From Deroplatys truncata (taxonomy: Eukaryota > Arthropoda > Insecta > Mantodea > Mantidae): a stretch of 64,000 nt of DNA. Both the position numbers and the translations under genes were made by a program. Positions 60,914-64,000 of this stretch are shown here, piece after piece. The stretch is from assembly GCA_030765065.1 (NCBI GenBank), contig CM060985.1, positions 174,366,096 through 174,430,095 of the forward strand, read 5' to 3'. The notes under the pieces were generated by a model. It searched no databases. It saw only the letters and a program-made list of their open reading frames with translations, and had not been told where the DNA came from. The stretch's first letter is position 1, and every line of letters starts with the position of its first letter.

Positions 60914-62728
60914 TTCACTTTTGTTAACAATGTAAAACGCCCGCGAATCACATTTAAAACTCACACAAACACACCGTTTAACGCTTCAACAACACTGTCA
61001 CCATTTCACTTTCCGTAATGCGGTATGGTGGGAGTTTAGACTGCCCGCTGCCAACATACAGAAAACAAAATGCTATTAGTCTTTAGCTGTTAAACTGCAT
61101 TAACTCATTAGTAGTTCTCCTTCACATTGATTTTTATTCATAGACTTAAATTTCACAAAACCGTTTACTTAATAAGCTCTGTAATATTCAATATCAACAT
61201 TTAAATATACAACTTAAGTGTTATCAATGTGGCATTATCACCGGTTATTTAACTAAAAACCGCCTTTTCTCAACGGCACTACGCAAGTCACGAAAGTCCG
61301 AAATACTCACTGGCTTTTCCAAAGAATCGAATGCTAACGTACGAACGCAACAGTTGCAGCAACGAAGTGAATAAACAAAATAGGCCCAAATAACTCAGGA
61401 CAACATGAAGCACACTAAATCCACAGCAACCTTTCCAATACTCAAAAAATGTTATGGTTCTGTACGTTATCCGCCATGTTAATAAACATGCAATGCATAT
61501 AATAATAAACCTTAATCGAAACCATATTAGCAACCAATAGTTTCCCGAGTGGTTTTCGTATTTCGTTGACGATAAAATTTCAAAAAAAATATAAGTGGTT
61601 CAAGATTTATGAAGCCATAAGAACTTTGTATGTTATATTGGAATTAGTAAGCAGTTAAGCACGCGTTGAAGAGCTACATTCATACATTTACAAATTTGAC
61701 AGAGGGCGCCATCAGTGTTGCCAGCTCTTACGAAAGCATTTCGCACAGCCATTCTTACGAAGTTCCAAACAAGAATAGTAGTGACATTTAATAATAACAT
61801 ATCTGGCTTACAATCCAGATTCTGGAGAGTTCCAGTTAGAAACGGTTAGGTTATTTACCTGGAAAAGGTTTCTTTCCGGGTTTCTCTATCTTGAGAAGAC
61901 AAAACACGTAGATGAGTTTTCAATTCAATATATTTGGGCTCCTTGAATTACCGTCATATATGACTTGCCAGATCAAAGGTTGTTAGATTTATTAAAAAAA
62001 AGAAAAGAAAGAAAGGCAGAAAAAAACTAAGACATGTATTAAAAATTCAATTTATGAAAACATATTGCAAAGCTACACAGTTATAACGCTGCATTTCAGG
62101 TCTTTTGCAATATTTTGTCTCTTAAGACTTGCGATCAGGTAGCATTATAGTAGATATATGTTTTTAGGAAACAATCCTACAAATGGTGTACTTTGTAACA
62201 GATTTTTCATATACGTACTCTTAAATTTCTATGGATTTCAAACAAATTACAATCATGAATTTTCATTTAGCATTTGTTAACATTTTATTTAAGAAACACC
62301 TTCTGTTCGTTCTCCCATCATTTAATAATACCAAAATAACTTACGTCATCTCATTATACACGTCAGCGTGCAGTTTTCCTTTTGCAGGATTACATACATG
62401 AGTGGGGTTTTACCTTTAGGTTGTATGATAGGGTGATTTGTAAACCTATTACATTCTCCAAGGTTATATTTACTATTAATAGTAGGTTTTGTATTGTTTT
62501 GATGTATGTGTATATGTTTAGGGGTGCCTAATGTCATGCTGGTGGACTTGAGATGTTTAAACAGTATAAATTCATTGCAATACATTTAAAATAAAAGGTT
62601 AGTTGTGCCCTTCAGTAGAATTACAGATAATTTAAAACACGTTTAAATCATTTAAGCCTATTAATACAGCTTAACATTTTAATATCCATTTGTGAATTTG
62701 AATCTTGAACTCCTGCGTGAAAGCGAGG
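60914..62728. other. wee1 upstream region / putative promoter side
   Basis: Would contain the wee1 5' UTR and promoter. I see no clear TATA box or confirmable initiator. An open minus-strand frame at 61311-61533 ends at a donor-like GTGAGT, but it has no ATG and no recognisable similarity. Confidence 0.4.
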
Positions 62729-62993
62729 TCACAAACACACAGTGCAGTACGATTTTTTCGTCGTGACAGGCTTGTCTGTATGCCCACTAGTTGAACAAGT
62801 ACATCTATCTTCTGGGAGGGGTATTGGTTCAGTTGTAACAGAGGAGCAGGCGCGTACACTACGTGAGATAAGGTGACACACTACGGTTCCGAGTGAGTGT
62901 TTGTTCCACGCAAGGGGAATACTCCAGTCCTCCTGCACCCTAGACCACCTTTTCCTCTGCGTTTCTGCTCTTTCACGACGAAAAGAATCGATC
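62729..62993 (-). other. Exon-like minus-strand open frame, unidentified
   Basis: TATTACAG| precedes IDSFRRERAETQRKRWSRVQ; the frame continues EDWSIPLAWNKHSLGTVV and ends in a Cys-rich tail (RCTCSTSGHTDK, YCTVCL) before TGA. The pyrimidine-rich upstream stretch and higher GC suggest a real or once-real terminal exon, but I recognise no family. It could belong to a neighbouring gene or a decayed transposon. Confidence 0.3.
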
Positions 62994-63126
62994 TGTAATA
63001 AGTATATAAAGGATAAACAGAATATCAACCACTACCCTGGATTCCATGATGACTATTCCCTTCTAATAATAAAAATCCAGCTATTTATTCGCTCCCGTCG
63101 GCTTGTGATAAATTTTATGGTTGTGA

Positions 63127-63211
63127 TGGTCATTTTAGGGTCAATTTAATTTGACCCTAATTGTAGGTTCCCATTTAAACAAATTAAATGAACCCTAAAA
63201 TGACTATCATA
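63127..63211. repeat. Short inverted repeat
   Basis: TCATTTTAGGGT + CAATTTAATTTG is repeated inverted about 25 bp later (CAAATTAAATGA + ACCCTAAAATGA). Small hairpin of unknown origin. Confidence 0.75.
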
Positions 63212-63512
63212 ACCTCTTCCAAACAAAACACGACTAATGGCATTTACTTTCCCCCATAATGTCAAGCAACTTTTATTAAAGACATTTCTTTCTACGACGC
63301 TTGGTTTTGGAGATATTGTACATCTCAACTTAAATATACAGCCTGTATGTATATGCAGTACGATTTCTTTTAGCTAGCAGAGTTTTTAAAGTCTTTTAGC
63401 CTCGGTTTGGAAATATTCGGCTGCAGCCTCGATTCGAAGACTATTTGCTCTAATTATCCTTACTATTTTACCGATTCAATCCAAATTTAACATGAAGAGG
63501 ATAGAAAAAAAT

Positions 63513-64000
63513 CTGATGTGTTACACTCACTTTCTCTACTCTTTTACAAACTATTTTTACAAACGCTTATTCTCCACATGCTTCATGTTAATCGAGATGT
63601 TAATCTTATTGCTAATTTTCTTGTAGATGCAGGGGGAATATGGTAGGCTTTAAGCGATAGTCAAATCTTTTAAGCGCTGGTTGCAATGTGGAGCATTCCA
63701 TTCTCTTTGCATTACCAGGACAAAAAAAATTAATAACGAATTTGAGAAAGAGTACAAGTATTGGAACATTTAAGGGAGTAACAAGAAATATTTCGAAAAT
63801 GGTTCCCTCAACAACAAAAATGTATATGACATAAATTGTGTATTTTAACGCGATCTACATGTTTTGTATAGTAAAATTTTGTCATCTCTTATGGTTTACC
63901 AGTTATGCAAAAGTCGTTCAGAATGAAGAATACTTTTGGAGACATTCCCAGAAAATTTGAGATATACATTTCATTTGTCATGAAAGTATCTTAAATGTAT
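63513..64000 (-). repeat. Unclassified repeat family, copy 5 (cut by window end)
   Basis: Begins AATCTGATGTGTTACACTCA and follows copy 1 in order (AAGCGATAGTCAAATCTTTT, AGCGCTGGTTGC, TTATGGTTTACCAGTTATGC). Truncated at 64000. Confidence 0.82.

Noticed and set aside
61288..61533. Hydrophobic 81-codon minus-strand frame upstream of wee1, ending near a GTGAGT donor
   Set aside because: It has no in-frame ATG and the ATG that exists (near 61477) is in another frame that stops after 11 codons. Hydrophobicity follows from T-rich DNA.

Overview
The window is eukaryotic and almost certainly from an insect. It is AT-rich, very poor in genes and full of transposable elements typical of arthropods (mariner, pogo/Tigger, PIF/Harbinger and hAT DNA transposons, Jockey-like LINEs, a Penelope-like element, a tRNA-derived SINE). 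The long transposon-filled introns would fit a large-genome insect such as a termite, cockroach, stick insect or orthopteran, but that is a guess from style only. No rRNA gene, free tRNA gene, CRISPR array or bacterial operon is seen.

One host gene is resolved with confidence: a Wee1-type CDK-inhibitory kinase on the minus strand. Its eight coding exons lie between 60913 (ATG) and 5301 (stop). All splice sites are canonical, the phases agree across every junction, and the exons sum to 1722 nt, or 573 residues. The seven introns are about 13.8, 11.3, 6.0, 4.8, 4.7, 5.1 and 8.2 kb, so most of the window is wee1 intron.

Layout from left to right: 1-5300 is sequence downstream of wee1 with no gene recognised. 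5301-13903 holds the last two exons and intron 7, with an HTH-only TIR element, a mariner split by a TIR element, a LINE split by a pogo element, and a Penelope-like element. 13904-23967 (introns 6 and 5) holds a mariner/LINE composite, a Harbinger element carrying a hairpin and a young LINE, a hAT element, two SINEs and a Tc1-like relic. 23968-35196 (introns 4 and 3) holds a second hairpin, a large inverted repeat, another Harbinger, a LINE, a mariner inside a mariner, and a pogo inside another transposon. 35197-46516 (intron 2) is bracketed by two inverted copies of one 1.08-kb element and also holds an LTR, SINEs, a SETMAR-type mariner and a hAT/unknown-repeat nest. 46638-60404 (intron 1) holds two mariners, an HTH-only element, LINE scraps and DD38D-type transposons. 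60914-64000 is upstream of wee1, with no gene recognised and part of an unclassified repeat at the edge.

The most interesting signals are: a LINE insertion with an identical 68-bp target duplication whose 3' tail carries two 5S-rRNA-like segments; near-perfect hairpins that share a CTGACGAT-stem-GAAA motif with the Penelope-like element; several ~1-kb elements that retain only a DNA-binding N-terminus; and inverted repeats placed close to both ends of wee1 intron 2. All family calls come from reading the sequence; no database search was run.
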